This document shows, one piece after another, positions 45,173 to 56,625 of a DNA stretch of 64,000 bases. Both the position numbers and the translations under genes were made by a program. Under the pieces are notes generated by a model. That model was not told where the DNA came from, made no database searches, and saw only the letters and a list, made by a program, of their open reading frames with translations. How positions within the stretch are numbered: the first letter of the stretch is position 1; each line of letters starts with the position of its first letter. The stretch lies in NCBI GenBank assembly GCA_019828545.1, contig JACVRA010000050.1, forward strand, positions 62,001 through 126,000. The letters run 5' to 3'. Origin of the DNA: Paracamarosporium sp. OC-R06-R3. Lineage: Eukaryota; Ascomycota; Dothideomycetes; Pleosporales; Didymosphaeriaceae.

Positions 45173-46982
45173 CTAGACATCCGGCACCCACTTGCGAGCA
45201 CCAGTCACTCCGTCCTTGACGACCATGCCCTTGCGGGCAGGAGGAGCCTGTCCAGACTCCCGCGGAAACCGAAGCTCTCCGCTCCTCTCCACCACGTACC
45301 TCCCCTCCCTGCCATGCCGGTACTTCTCCACCTCCTGTCCGCCACTGAGCCTGAAGCTCATGTTTGCCTCCCGGCGGCTCTCGCTGCTGCCCGAAGACTG
45401 CAACGAGCCCGCAAAGCCTGTCCTGGTCACGCCCCTCTGCATGAGCTCGAGGAGCTCAGTGTCCACGGCCTCAGGCCTCTCTGGGCGCTGAGGAGGAGGT
45501 CCCTCTCGCTTGGTGAATGGGACAGTGGCAGGCAGCGGTGGAACAGCGGTATCCGGATTTGGCTGCGGGACTGGAACCGGGCGAGTAATGCTGCTAATTT
45601 CTGGCTGCTCAGTAGAAGGGCGTTTGAAGAGGTTGGTCAGGCTCTTCTTGGACTTGAGAATACCAGAATGATGGCTGCTGGTGCTCAAAGCGGATGTCAT
45701 GCGGCTCTTTCCTTGGGAACCGGGCCTACGGAATGATGATGATGAAGACTTGCGATCTGTCTGTGGGGCACCCTGACCGAGCGAGGGGAGTTCTGGGTAC
45801 TTGGGTTTGAAGGTAAGACTAGATTTGAGAGACTTCATCGAGAACGTGCCTGCTCGACTTTTGTATGGAGACGGCGGCAGAGAGGCGGACTGCTTGTAAT
45901 TCAACATTGGGGTCTCTGACCCAGGGAAGGTAGCTGAAGATGGCGTGTACTGAGAGCTTGCTACTACACTTCCAGGCCAGTTCATCAACTCATCATCTGC
46001 AGAAGGCTCCTTTTTGCCCTCTATGATGGCGCGGAATTTCGCTTCTGCTGGTGATCGTGGGACAGGAGGTTCTGGCGGTCCGTCTTTCTTGGAGGGAACC
46101 AACGCATCTTGGGAAGATGACTGCGGGAGAGGGATGAATCGACGAGAGCTCGGAGCTGGGCTGTCGGTCGAGGTCGGAGTCTTGAGCGAAGACGCGAAGG
46201 TCACCTTTGACGGCGACTTTGGAAGGCCACTCTCCTCGCTGTATGGGGTTTTGAGCGGAATGTACTTGCTCGGTACGGTCGGCTGTGCTAGATTTCGAGC
46301 AGAGAGTGAAGCAGAGGCAGAGCGGCCGATGTCTGGTCTCTCCTTTGCAAAGGGTGGCGGAGGCGGTATGTCAAATGGACTCATCTGTTTGAAGTTTGGG
46401 AGCATAGTGTACTTGTCTGGAATTCGCGGGACCGGCGGCGCTGAAGGGTCGCTGCGGACCTCCACTTCTTTCTCTAGCTTGCCTTTCTTGAGGCTGAAGA
46501 GGGAGGCTATACAGCCGTTAGGTGGATGTAGTTGAGTGAGGATGGTTGAGTGAGGGTAGTTAAAGGCAGACCTGGGGTCTGCATGGAAAGAAGTAGGGCT
46601 ACTTACACTTTTTCTTCAGTGACTTCGGCGGCTGCTCAATTGGTGGCGGAGCCTGAGCCTCCCATGGCGCAATGTGACTCCTTGACGTACTGGGACGGTA
46701 GTCTTGGATCTCATGCTCGCTGCTCTGGCCCGTAGGCTCGTCTCCCTCCTTCTTATCCTTGAACACACGCGACGCTGCGCGGGTTAGCTTTTCTCTCACT
46801 CACCGTTAAACCATCTCCCGCGAGTAACCCGGGACCAAAACCTCTACTGCATGGTGCGGGCAACGCAAATACGCCCAAATGAACGCCAAAACAGAAACGC
46901 AAGCTGCCCTGGGAAGGCAAGGGAAGGGAAGGGAAACCAGTAAAATCAAGTCATCATTACCTTTTTTCTTCAGGTGCTGCAT
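45173..46982 (-). CDS. Uncharacterised Pro/Ser-rich fungal protein
   Basis: Exons 46982-46961 (22 nt), 46774-46607 and 46506-45173 give 507 aa beginning MQHLKKKASRVFKDKKEGDE. I do not recognise a family. The protein is mostly disordered: Pro/Ser-rich blocks (FDIPPPPPFAKERP), basic clusters SLKKKSSLFSLKKGKLEK and ILKSKKSLTNLFKRPSTEQP that resemble short lipid- or kinase-binding patches, and a distinctive C-terminus (FRLSGGQEVEKYRHGREGRY, then ARKWVPDV) that looks like the conserved part. No membrane span or signal. The repeated L-F-S/K-L-K-K pattern might be a membrane-association motif; that is speculation. The exon structure is supported by three in-phase joins with consensus borders. Confidence 0.7.
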
Positions 46983-48107
46983 CTTGCAGATCTTCGATAT
47001 CCTGCTCAAATCTTCTCAAGCTCAAATCAAAAGGTCAAAGGAAATGCGGCGGCGGCGAAGCAGCGGCGTGTTGGCGAAGTCGACTGTGTTGTGGACGGAA
47101 AGACGATCGCGTCGAGTGTTTATAGTCAGACGCGGGAGATGACAGAAGAGACAAACGCTCAATTGTAAACAAGAGCGCAGTGAGGGCAGGCGCGCGGGTT
47201 GTGCCGGTGAAGACGAGTTGCCATGGCAGAATGGGGACGCCCGCCCGTGAAGGAGAAAAGTGCTGTGGAAGATCGTAGAAGCAAAGGCAAACTCAAAGCG
47301 GTGTCCGAAAGTACCAATGCCATCATCAGCACATAACGATGGAGCTGTCCATAGACTGAGAAGTGTGCCATGCTGAAGTGGTAAAACGCTTCAGCGGGAT
47401 AAGGTTGTGGGCAGGGGAGTCAAAACCGCCAGAGACACCAAACTAAATGTATGAGAAGAGAAGTATATAGGAGGTAGAAATAAAGAGAATCATCATCGAG
47501 ATTGACGATGAACCTCACCATCACAGGATAGCAGTTGGAACTAGCTTTAGACACTAATACTCCTCTGCTCTCTAAACAAGAGAGAGCAGAGGCGAGCATT
47601 ATGCCCAAATATTTTTTTTTGTGTTTTTGTTCTGATGTTGTGTAATGGTAATGGTCGTGCCTGGATCCTGTGGAGGACGGCCGAATTGACGCAGAGACTC
47701 CGATTTCTAAAGCCCATCGTAAGCCCCGAAAAGGAAATGTTGAGTGACAAGGACAATTCTGCACATCCTAGCAACGTTCGTGCCGTTGTCCTCATGAACG
47801 TCCAATCATGCATGTGAGTAGCCGTTTCAACGATATCACCCGAACCAACGAACACGCCTCAAGTACAATCGCGCCTTTATCCTCGACCCTAACATGACCA
47901 CAACCAGTACCCACGTGACTCGCCGGTCACAGTCCCGAAAACAAGTAACGCCTGATGCACATATAAAAGAATGTCCGCCAGGGGATGAACATAATGAACC
48001 ACGACAAAAAGACAAAAGAAGTCGCAATATTGACAAATGAAAGATGAACGCATGAACAGATCGCAAGCTATGCAGGATATCAAACGAGAAGCAAAGGACG
48101 CCAAAGC
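46983..48107. other. 1.1 kb intergenic stretch
   Basis: Promoter of the Pro/Ser-rich gene and 3' flank of the EDC1-like gene. Holds a long T tract near 47610. Overlapping minor frames near 47420-48104 show no domain. Confidence 0.45.
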
Positions 48108-49721
48108 TTAACGGACGCCATTCGTCTCTCCGGAGGCCAGATTAAGCATACGTTTAAGATTTAGTTCCAGAGCCAGATTGTCGCTCTCCGCTTTCTTAGG
48201 AGGGGTGGGTGGCGGCTTGGCACGTACAGACGAAGGGATGAATGCCATAGCATTATTTGGTTTTTGTGCTGTAGTAGTCGGGCCAATTGGAACTGCATGA
48301 GTGTTCCCATTTGCCTTCGCATGAGTATGTGCGTCTGGACGAGCGTGGTAACTACGCCGATTAGGACTCCGGATATGTTGATTGTTAGGTGCCCCCCTGT
48401 AAGGCGGAATAGGAGCAATATGTGGCGCTGATCCACGGCGTGGGCCGCGTGGGCCGTTCAATGCATTTCCTATTGCGCCTCGGTGATCGTGGTTCGGTAG
48501 AGAAATAGGAGGAAACCCGCCATGTGCAACGATTGGTGATTCGGCAGTAATCTCAGTACGGAGCCCAGAGTTGCGCTTCGCGGAATCTGTCTTTGCAGCT
48601 TTAAACTTGGATGAAAGGTTTTGATTACCATATAACAACTCTGGGCCGTCTTGAACTTGTGTCGGTGGAGCAGGGGTAGTAGGCCCAGATGCGCTGCGGA
48701 AGGGGGACGGCCTGCCATCATGGAACGGAGAAGGACTGTGGTGTTGTACAGCCGGATCAGAAGATCCAGCCCTCGGCGGAGTAGATGTAACTTTGTTCTG
48801 AGACATGGAGAGGCGGTTCATGAGGTCCTGAATGGCATCGGATTCTTTAGGCTGGGCGAAAGCCTCCAATTGTGGTATCTTCGAGGGTGCGGTAACAGAT
48901 CGATGACTAGCAAGAGATGCTGCAGGCGGAGAAGTTTGCGTTGGTTTGCTGTTCGCCTCAAGTTCGATGGGAAAGGGAGCATTCAAGGAGCCAAATGAGT
49001 CATGCTTGAGGTGCTGCGGCCTGCCGCCGCTAGCAGTAACACTGGAAAGGAACGAGGCCGATGGAGGACTGAAGTTTACATTTCTGGCTTTCTCTGCCCT
49101 GTCCGCTTTGAACAGCAGGTCCAGAGGAGAGTCTTGTTGCCGTGAGGGTATTGGTATTGGGGCCCCACGCGAAGGAGAAGGTGAGGGCGACGAGCCGGAG
49201 TCGGAGCCCTCTTCGGGTGGGGGAGTTGGAGGACCCGAATGCGTCTTGGGAGGAACAGACTTGGAAAGGAATTTGGGAATGGGAAGGGCAGAAGGTGCTG
49301 GGGAAGCATGGAACGTGGGGCCGGCATATGCGCCTTGACTCTTGGCCGGCGTGGCAGCAGAGTGGGCAGGGCCGAGTTCCGTATCGGTGAGAGAAGCGGA
49401 TTGCACGCCAGGGGGCGAGAAGATACGGTCGGCGGATGGCTGGGAGCGTGTATGTTTCTTGGGCTGCCGCAGCCCGACTGGTATAGCTACCTCCTCGCTC
49501 GAGACGACTGCGCTTTCGGAAAGCGTCGGGTCCTGGAGCGCATTGCTAGAAACTCCCTGCTGTGTTGTCGCATGATTGCCATTGTGCGCGCGATTCCCTC
49601 TATTTCTCCTTTGGCCCCTGTTGCCGTTGTTGTGACTGGGCGATGCCTGGCCTGCATGCTTCGACGACGGATGGTGGGCGCGCGGTGCGCGCGGGGAGGC
49701 TGTAACTTGTGTGCTCGACAT
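48108..49721 (-). CDS. EDC1/PNRC-like mRNA decapping activator candidate
   Basis: Single exon, 537 aa, almost all predicted disordered (Pro, Ser, Asn, His-rich). The one sharply conserved-looking element is AYAGPTFHASPAPSALPIPK at about 131-150, followed by F. It matches the pattern of the PNRC / Edc1 family: an activation segment followed by a proline-rich Dcp1-binding motif ending in LPxPxF. Such proteins bind Dcp1 and stimulate Dcp2 decapping in P-bodies. The N-terminal Asn/Arg/Gly-rich segment (GNRGQRRNRGNRAHNGNH) could bind RNA. Only the short motif supports the role, so the function is inferred; length is greater than yeast Edc1. Divergent to RBX1, 772 bp. Confidence 0.75.
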   Translation of the reverse strand: MSSTQVTASPRAPRAHHPSSKHAGQASPSHNNGNRGQRRNRGNRAHNGNHATTQQGVSSNALQDPTLSESAVVSSEEVAIPVGLRQPKKHTRSQPSADRIFSPPGVQSASLTDTELGPAHSAATPAKSQGAYAGPTFHASPAPSALPIPKFLSKSVPPKTHSGPPTPPPEEGSDSGSSPSPSPSRGAPIPIPSRQQDSPLDLLFKADRAEKARNVNFSPPSASFLSSVTASGGRPQHLKHDSFGSLNAPFPIELEANSKPTQTSPPAASLASHRSVTAPSKIPQLEAFAQPKESDAIQDLMNRLSMSQNKVTSTPPRAGSSDPAVQHHSPSPFHDGRPSPFRSASGPTTPAPPTQVQDGPELLYGNQNLSSKFKAAKTDSAKRNSGLRTEITAESPIVAHGGFPPISLPNHDHRGAIGNALNGPRGPRRGSAPHIAPIPPYRGAPNNQHIRSPNRRSYHARPDAHTHAKANGNTHAVPIGPTTTAQKPNNAMAFIPSSVRAKPPPTPPKKAESDNLALELNLKRMLNLASGETNGVR

Positions 49722-50493
49722 GTAGCAGTATCGTGTCTGTGGCTTTTGTTTATCGGTGTAGGACGGTCGGTGGTTATCTCGAGGGTCGTCGGCGGATGCC
49801 CTTGGTCGTGCGCTGGGTGACGGATGATGTGGGTCTGGATGACGAGGCTGCGGTCTTGGGGTTGTGTGGAGTAGCTGTTATATGGCGGGAGATTGAAGAG
49901 TTCATATCCAGTTGTCCAGGCGTAAAGATGGAAACGGACCGTATGGTTCTAGAGAGAGTACCGTAGGTAAAGGAGGGGTGTTGTGATGTCGCAAGCGTGA
50001 ATGAAGTCCGCTAAGACGGCCTTGTTTCTCCCCTGCCCAGCCAAGACCGGGTGCAGTGGCGCCTGATGATAGCGGCAGTAGGGCTGAGTTGGTACGGGAA
50101 CAGCGCAGGACTGCAAAGTGAGTCGGGAATGCGGGTGCGGACAGGACCAGGCTCAGGAGACAGCTGTGGCTTATTGCACCGGATACCTTGGCTGTATATC
50201 TAAACTGAGTGACATCCCGGGGATACGCTGTTCCCGTCATCAGGCAAGAGCGGGGCTTGGCGCTTTGGTAGTCGGTGCTTGCATCAGGCACCGCTGGAGC
50301 CTTTACATCGCCTTTCACACCCGCCACCCTCGGGTCACGCATATACGAGCTACTGCCTGAGCACGCCAAAGCTCTGTACTCGCACTCTCGCTCGCAACCC
50401 TTCCCGGATCAGCTCTTACCCAGTCACTTCCACCTACAACCTACGGATAGCTCCCCGCTTCCCCCACATTTCAGCGTTCACAGCAGCAGCACT
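49722..50493. promoter_or_regulatory. Divergent promoter region, EDC1-like / RBX1
   Basis: 772 bp between opposite start codons, no credible gene inside. C/T-rich runs just before the RBX1 ATG (50385-50470) fit a fungal promoter and leader. Confidence 0.45.
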
Positions 50494-50946
<453 letters not shown>

Positions 50947-51267
50947 AAGAGATTCAAGACATGCACCTATACTTTGTTTCCCGCATCAAGTCTGTGAGTT
51001 CTGGTGGATCGCAACATCCTAGGAAGCATGCCACGTACGCGGCCAACGTCCCGAGCTGCAGCATGTCAAATTGGCGAGAGAAGGGCGCTTTGGAACCTGG
51101 AGAGGGTCGTTTCGGCGTCCGGGTATATGATGGGATTTCACGAGGTAGCATAGCACAGGCAACAAAAGCCTTTAGCAGTAGGATCCATTCAAGTTGCGAT
51201 TGAAGTATATCTTGTGTAAACCAATTCATGTAATGCAGTCCTGCCAACTCCAAAGTATGCAGCCCTT
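50947..51267. other. Convergent 3' flank RBX1 / SPC1
   Basis: 321 bp between the two stop codons; no gene seen. Confidence 0.5.
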
Positions 51268-51676
51268 TCATCCAACCTTCTGACCGTCGACATCGATGTT
51301 TTGGATGCCAGACGAAGCGACATGGGGCGGGAGCCAAGGCTCTGGGTTCTTGTTGTAGAAGGGCCACGGGGGCACGACGAGCAGAAAGGTGAGGACGGTG
51401 CCAGCGAGGCCGATGTAGAGAGTGAGGGTGATGTCCTGGGCCATGAAGCCAATGAAGAAGGCGAAGATCTGTCGGCGTGGGTGAGCAACCGGGTGCATGC
51501 AAGAGGAAGGGGTAGCGTACGCCGACTGCACCAAGCAACACGTTGGTGATCAGCTCTGCCCATCGCTGGCCCTCGAAATCCTAGCTCTGTCAGTATGATG
51601 AAAGGCGGCGTGGAGGACTACCCACAATCTGCCCCTCCACGGCATCGCGCACCTGGTCGAGCAGCTGGTCGGCCAT
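51268..51676 (-). CDS. SPC1: Signal peptidase complex subunit 1
   Basis: Small non-catalytic ER subunit of signal peptidase (SPC12 family). Exons 51676-51626, 51580-51521 and 51468-51268 give 103 aa. MADQLLDQVRDAVEGQI joins to DFEGQRWAELITNVLLGAVG and then to IFAFFIGFMAQDITLTLYIG. Two membrane helices at about 30-50 and 54-75 with a short turn, then PPWPFYNKNPEPWLPP on the cytosolic side, agree with the family. All joins are phase 0. Small size and three exons make it easy to overlook. Confidence 0.9.
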
Positions 51677-52841
51677 GTTGCAGTGTGGTCTCGGATGGTT
51701 TAGATTCGAATGTAGGCACAGCAACGTCGACACAGTGCACGCGGGCTGGAGGATTCCACCACGAGGTCGGTATAGTCTACTGGAGATGGCAGTGAACGGT
51801 TATGTGGCTACTCGGCGCGGAGCAGCGTGGTTGGCCGCTAAGCGCAGGGATGGGCGGCGGCGGCAAGGGGCCGGCCAGGTTGCCCGTGTCATGACATCGC
51901 TGCACGCCTTGCAAGCATGGCTCGGGGTGAGATCAGCCAGGCACTGAGCGTCGAGCTGGAGAGCAGAGCGCATCCTGTCCCGCGAGAACGTGACTCAGGC
52001 GTCGCCGGCGCCGCCATTGGCCAGGGCGGCTCAGCGATGGGCTATTCGCGCACGTCGGCCGCGGGCAATTGCTCAAAGAAACGCTGGTCCCGCCCACACA
52101 GCTGATCAGATGCGCCCGGCCCGCAACAGACTTTTACCACTTGCTCGCCGCCTCCCTCCTCCTCCACAACACCCCGTCCTCTTGGACTCCACTGCTACCA
52201 AAATTAATTCCCGTCGGTACTGCCATCGTTCGGACGCGCTGTACGCCGCTGCCCCCCTCTCCTGTCTGCGCCTGTGCTCGACGCTGACGTTCACAAGCCG
52301 ACCAGAACAACAGCCCACGTTCGCAGCGACTGGCCGATAACTCTCGTTTTCGTTCCGTCGCTCCCCCCGATCCCCAAGCCCTCCCCGACGCCACGGCGTC
52401 TTGACCTTTGAACACCACCAAGTTGGCGGGCCTCTACATCCACAAGTTTTCCTTCGTTCGTCCTCTTTTGGGACCCAAGGCGTGGGTCTACGGAGGCGAC
52501 TACAAGAAGCCCCCATAACTGGGCTTTGGCGATACAATCCCCCTCTGCGCACTACTGTCGTTACACAAAACCTTCCTTATCCCGGTACTGGGTTCGGAGG
52601 GCTGGCCATTAGTACCTTGAATTCCCGAAAGGGCTGAGTGTAGGGTGCGATCCCCTACGCGAAGCCTCCATCCACGTTGAGCGCACCATAGTGGTGAGCG
52701 CTCGAAAGCGACTCACCTGACAAAGTCGACGCTCTTGCGCCGCAAGAGTCGCTGCCGCTGGAAAGCCTTCAAGCTGGCGTAAACAAAGAGAAGATAGAAC
52801 AACACTTGGAGTCGCGCTCATTCGCCCATCAAGCCGCCAAA
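51677..52841. promoter_or_regulatory. Divergent promoter region, SPC1 / CorA
   Basis: 1165 bp between opposite start codons. The right half probably includes a long transcribed leader of the CorA gene. An open frame continues upstream from the CorA ATG to 52806 but without another ATG. Confidence 0.4.
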
Positions 52842-54833
52842 ATGACTGACACTCCACGGTCCGAGAAGTCCCAGACGAGGTACAGCACTCCGGTGTCTGA
52901 CCTCGACGACCATCGCCGCCAGCCGGTATCCATGCCCAGGGCTGATACCTCCCCAACCCGCTCACGCAGGCCGACCTTTGCAAGCATCCAGGGCATTCCT
53001 GAGCGCCTCACGCCGCTGCACCTTGTCAACGAAGCCCTCGAGGCGCACAATGTCACTGCACGCGACTTCGAAACAGCCATCGTGGACGATGACGAGATGC
53101 GATTGTCTCCCGAGGAGGTATATGTAAGGCGTGGCTCTCTTGCCCACAGCCCCATTGCCCGCCGAGACACCTTTAGACGCCCTCGAGACCCAGCTGTCGA
53201 ACGTTTGAGACGCTCTCGGGCATCTTCCACAACGTCGCGCTCTGCGTCTCCCCCTAATTCTGTGGATGCATTCGCGGACACTCGACCACGACGCCGCGCC
53301 GGGACTGTCGACAGCCGCCCGCCATCTGTCGGCGAGGTGGAAGCAGAGCTTAACAGGACCATCTCTGGTGGCACACGCCGGCGCCCGACCATTAGCGATG
53401 AGCGCCCTGAAATCCATCGAGCCGATACCGCTTCCACGCACAGTTCTGCTGAAGAAGATGTCTGCTTTCCAGTGCAAGAAGACACGGGCAAGACAACCAG
53501 GTTCGACTACGAGGAGCTGGAGGAGTTCGTGGCTGAAGCTCAAACTAAGACGCCAATTGGGAACCTGCATCGCAAGCCAAGTGTGGAGTCTCGCCTCTCG
53601 AGCAAGAAGCCCCGAATCTTCAACGATTTGCGCCCGAAATCCAGCCATTCCAACACTCCCAAATGTGATGCGGATGCCATGACAATCAAAGAAGGAGTTG
53701 ACCCTGCAATTCAAGAGAAGCTGGCCGAGGAAGGTCTGGCTCATATGTTTACCTGCGAGAAGACGACAAGCCAGCCTGAGATGCCTCTTAACCGATGGAC
53801 CTTCTTCTCATCTGAGCTCGACGATACCATTCACGCCGCTGAGCTGGGCGGTCTCCTAATGCCAGGCGAACGCTTCCGCGATCTCTTTGAGCCACCTGCA
53901 GAGTCTGGTGTTTGGTGGTTGGACATGGTGAACCCAACTGAGGAGGAGGTGTTTGCCATCTGCAAGGCCTTCGGTGTGCATCCTCTTACTCGTGAAGACA
54001 TTGCCATCCAGGAGCCTCGCGAGAAAGTGGAGCTTTTCCACCAGTACTACTTTGTCTGTTTCCGCTCCTTCTACCAAGCAGACAAGGACTCTGAAGACTA
54101 CCTTGAGCCTGTCAATTTCTACGCCGTGGTCTTCAAGGAGGGCATCCTGTCATTTACGTTTACCGAAAGCCCCCACGCGCTCAACGTTCGCAAGCGTATC
54201 GGCCGACTTCGGGACTACATTAACCTCAACGCCGACTGGATCTGCTACGCTCTCATCGATGATATCGTCGACAGCTTTGCGCCTGTACTCCGAACCATCG
54301 AACAAGAGACGGACACGATCGAAGACCAAGTCTTCATCGCGCGCATCGAGGACTCGCGCGAGATCCTTCGCGCTATTGGCGACTGCCGCAAGAAGGTCAT
54401 GCAGCTCCTGCGTCTCCTAGGCGGCAAAGCGGATGTCATCAAGGGTTTCGCTAAGCGATGCAACGAATCGTACAGCGTAGCGCCCCGCGGCGATGTCGGG
54501 CTCTACCTGAGCGATATCCAGGACCACGTTGTCACCATGATGTCCAACTTGGGCCATTTCGAAAAGATGCTGAGCAGGTCGCACTCCAACTACCTCGCGC
54601 AGATCTCAGTCGACCAGGTCATCCAAGGCAACCAGTCCAACGAGACGCTCGGAAAGGTCACGGTCATTGCGACCATCCTTGTTCCACTGAACCTGATTTG
54701 CGGTTTATTCGGCATGAACGTCAAAGTACCTGGACAAGACGGAAGCATCGCGTGGTTCTTCGGCATTCTCGGCACCATTGTGCTGTTCGTGGCTACGTGC
54801 TTGGGTGTTGCGAAGCGCATGAGGTACATATAA
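52842..54833 (+). CDS. CorA-type Mg2+ transporter, Alr/Mnr2-like
   Basis: Divalent metal ion channel of the CorA superfamily, fungal ALR1/MNR2 branch. Single exon, 663 aa. N-terminal 300 residues are hydrophilic, Ser/Arg-rich and probably regulatory. The CorA domain starts near 305 (PLNRWTFFSSELDDTIHAAE, WWLDMVNPTEEEVFAICKAF, HPLTREDIAIQEPREKVELF). Long stalk helices follow. The two C-terminal spans contain the signature GMN at 624-626 in GLFGMNVKVPGQ, followed by the second span and the short basic end RMRYI. Plasma-membrane ALR and vacuolar MNR2 proteins both have long N-terminal extensions, so I cannot place it between them. Confidence 0.94.
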   Translation: MTDTPRSEKSQTRYSTPVSDLDDHRRQPVSMPRADTSPTRSRRPTFASIQGIPERLTPLHLVNEALEAHNVTARDFETAIVDDDEMRLSPEEVYVRRGSLAHSPIARRDTFRRPRDPAVERLRRSRASSTTSRSASPPNSVDAFADTRPRRRAGTVDSRPPSVGEVEAELNRTISGGTRRRPTISDERPEIHRADTASTHSSAEEDVCFPVQEDTGKTTRFDYEELEEFVAEAQTKTPIGNLHRKPSVESRLSSKKPRIFNDLRPKSSHSNTPKCDADAMTIKEGVDPAIQEKLAEEGLAHMFTCEKTTSQPEMPLNRWTFFSSELDDTIHAAELGGLLMPGERFRDLFEPPAESGVWWLDMVNPTEEEVFAICKAFGVHPLTREDIAIQEPREKVELFHQYYFVCFRSFYQADKDSEDYLEPVNFYAVVFKEGILSFTFTESPHALNVRKRIGRLRDYINLNADWICYALIDDIVDSFAPVLRTIEQETDTIEDQVFIARIEDSREILRAIGDCRKKVMQLLRLLGGKADVIKGFAKRCNESYSVAPRGDVGLYLSDIQDHVVTMMSNLGHFEKMLSRSHSNYLAQISVDQVIQGNQSNETLGKVTVIATILVPLNLICGLFGMNVKVPGQDGSIAWFFGILGTIVLFVATCLGVAKRMRYI

Positions 54834-55815
54834 GCAAGATCTTTGGAGACGTGTTCGCGGATGTTTATTTCATGTTGCGAGTCTATATATCCACTGTTCT
54901 GTCCTATACACTATTTCTTAGTTTTTTTATTCAAGAGACGTGCGCATACCGAGGAATGCTTAGGGTAGTAGAAGTTGGTTATATGTAGCGCATGGCGATG
55001 GGGGAAAGCGGTCATCTACTTGTCTGTCTGATACTATAGTATTTTCTTTGTATAGAAGTTCTCGTCAATAGATCTGGGCTTTTAACTGGATACACGTTTT
55101 GCCGGTTGGTGATGTTCGGATGGGCATCTTGTTTGAGCGCTTGCCACGATCAAGTTTGGTTGTTGAGACGTGACATGTCTTAGCGACATACAACTTCTCT
55201 GCACAACCCCTAGCCCTTTGGTACCCTGCACACGTCAAGGGCGCGTGCAGCACAAAAAGCCACAGCTGACCAAGGGGCATGAAAAAAACCGCATCGGTTC
55301 GTCACGAGCTAGATTCGGAATGACGATGGATTTCTGGTTCCGAAAGCGGGAGCGATGACGTGCTGCCCACCAACCAGCACCGCAACGTGGAATCGTCGGA
55401 TGTGCACAAAGGAAAAGCGAGAGACGGAGGGTAAGTCTAGCGCTCACGTTCACCAGTGAAGGCTGCAGCAGAGCCACCAAGGTACCAGCAGGCTCGGCAG
55501 GGCGCGGCGAAGTCGGGCAGTCAGGCGGTTATCTGTGGAGGCGTCGGACCCTGGTCTGGAGCGCGCGGGATTCACCTTCATGCTTCACCTCAGCGCCTCT
55601 TCACTCGACTCTTACCTCCGCACACGCCTTCCGCAGCACTCTCCTTTCCTGTCTACATAGAACTTCTCTCCCGAAAAGTTGCACCGCTTCAACCCCGCCC
55701 ACAACCGCCACTTCTCCCACCACAGCCTCAACGCCGAAGGCTACGACTACAAAGACCAGCATACAGACGTCCGGCCCTCTATACTCTACTTTGCACTCGC
55801 TCTTCGGACGACAAC
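54834..55815. other. 0.98 kb intergenic stretch
   Basis: 3' flank of CorA and promoter plus C-rich leader of CDC34. No gene seen. Confidence 0.45.
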
Positions 55816-56625
55816 ATGGCGCAATCGGCGGAGCGCATGCTCATGAACGAGTTCAAGGCGCTGAGCAAGGAGACGTGGACCAACATTGAGGTACTTGAGA
55901 CATGTCGCAGACACGGTGCTACACAGCGGGAGAGACATGCTGACTAGCGCATAGCTGATCAACGAAAACGTTTTCGAGTGGAGCGTCGCCCTCATCGTGC
56001 TGAACCCTGACTCTCTCTACTACGGCGGCTACTTCAAAGCGAAGCTCACCTTCCCCAAGAACTATCCTTTCCTGCCACCAGGTACGTACAAACCTCGCCT
56101 CCTACCACCGGACAAGAACCATACCTGACTGACATGCCACGCCCAGACTTCCAATTCATCCGACCCCTCTACCACCCGAACATCTACCCCAACGGCAAGC
56201 TCTGCATCTCCATCCTCCACCCACCAGGCGACGACGAGACCTCAGGCGAAACAGCCGCTGAACGCTGGAGCCCCGTCCAACGTGTAGAATCCGTCCTCAT
56301 CTCGGTACTCTCGCTCCTCGACGACCCAGAAGTCTCCTCCCCCGCAAACGTAGACGCCGGTGTCATGCTACGAAATCGACCAGACGAGTACAAGCGGCTC
56401 GTAAGCAAAGACCTGGAAGTTAGCAAGGGGGATATTCCCAGGGACTTCGTCATGCCGACGCACGAAAGTGCCTTCAAGCAGAAAGACGACGACCACGACT
56501 TCGACATGTCGTGGGAAGACAGCGACGTGGAGTCCTTCGGCGGCAGCGAGTCGGACATAGATGAGGAGATGGACTCGGATTTCGAGGGCGAGGCCGACGA
56601 GGAAGAGGACGATGACGAGAAGTAG
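55816..56625 (+). CDS. CDC34: Ubiquitin-conjugating enzyme E2 Cdc34
   Basis: E2 enzyme of SCF ligases that builds Lys48 chains, for example on cell-cycle inhibitors. Exons 55816-55890, 55955-56081 and 56147-56625 give 226 aa. UBC fold with YPFLPPDFQFIRPLYHPNIY, HPN at 77-79 and catalytic Cys87 in NGKLCISILHPPGDDE. The insertion after the cysteine (DDETSGETAAERWSPVQRVE) is the acidic loop special to Cdc34-class E2s. The C-terminal 45 residues are strongly acidic, as in yeast Cdc34, where this tail binds the cullin basic canyon. Length is shorter than yeast Cdc34 but has all parts. Close to RBX1 and an F-box gene. Confidence 0.97.

Noticed and set aside
52806..52841. Longer start for the CorA gene
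   Set aside because: The frame is open to 52806 but lacks an ATG there; the first ATG is at 52842 with a good context.
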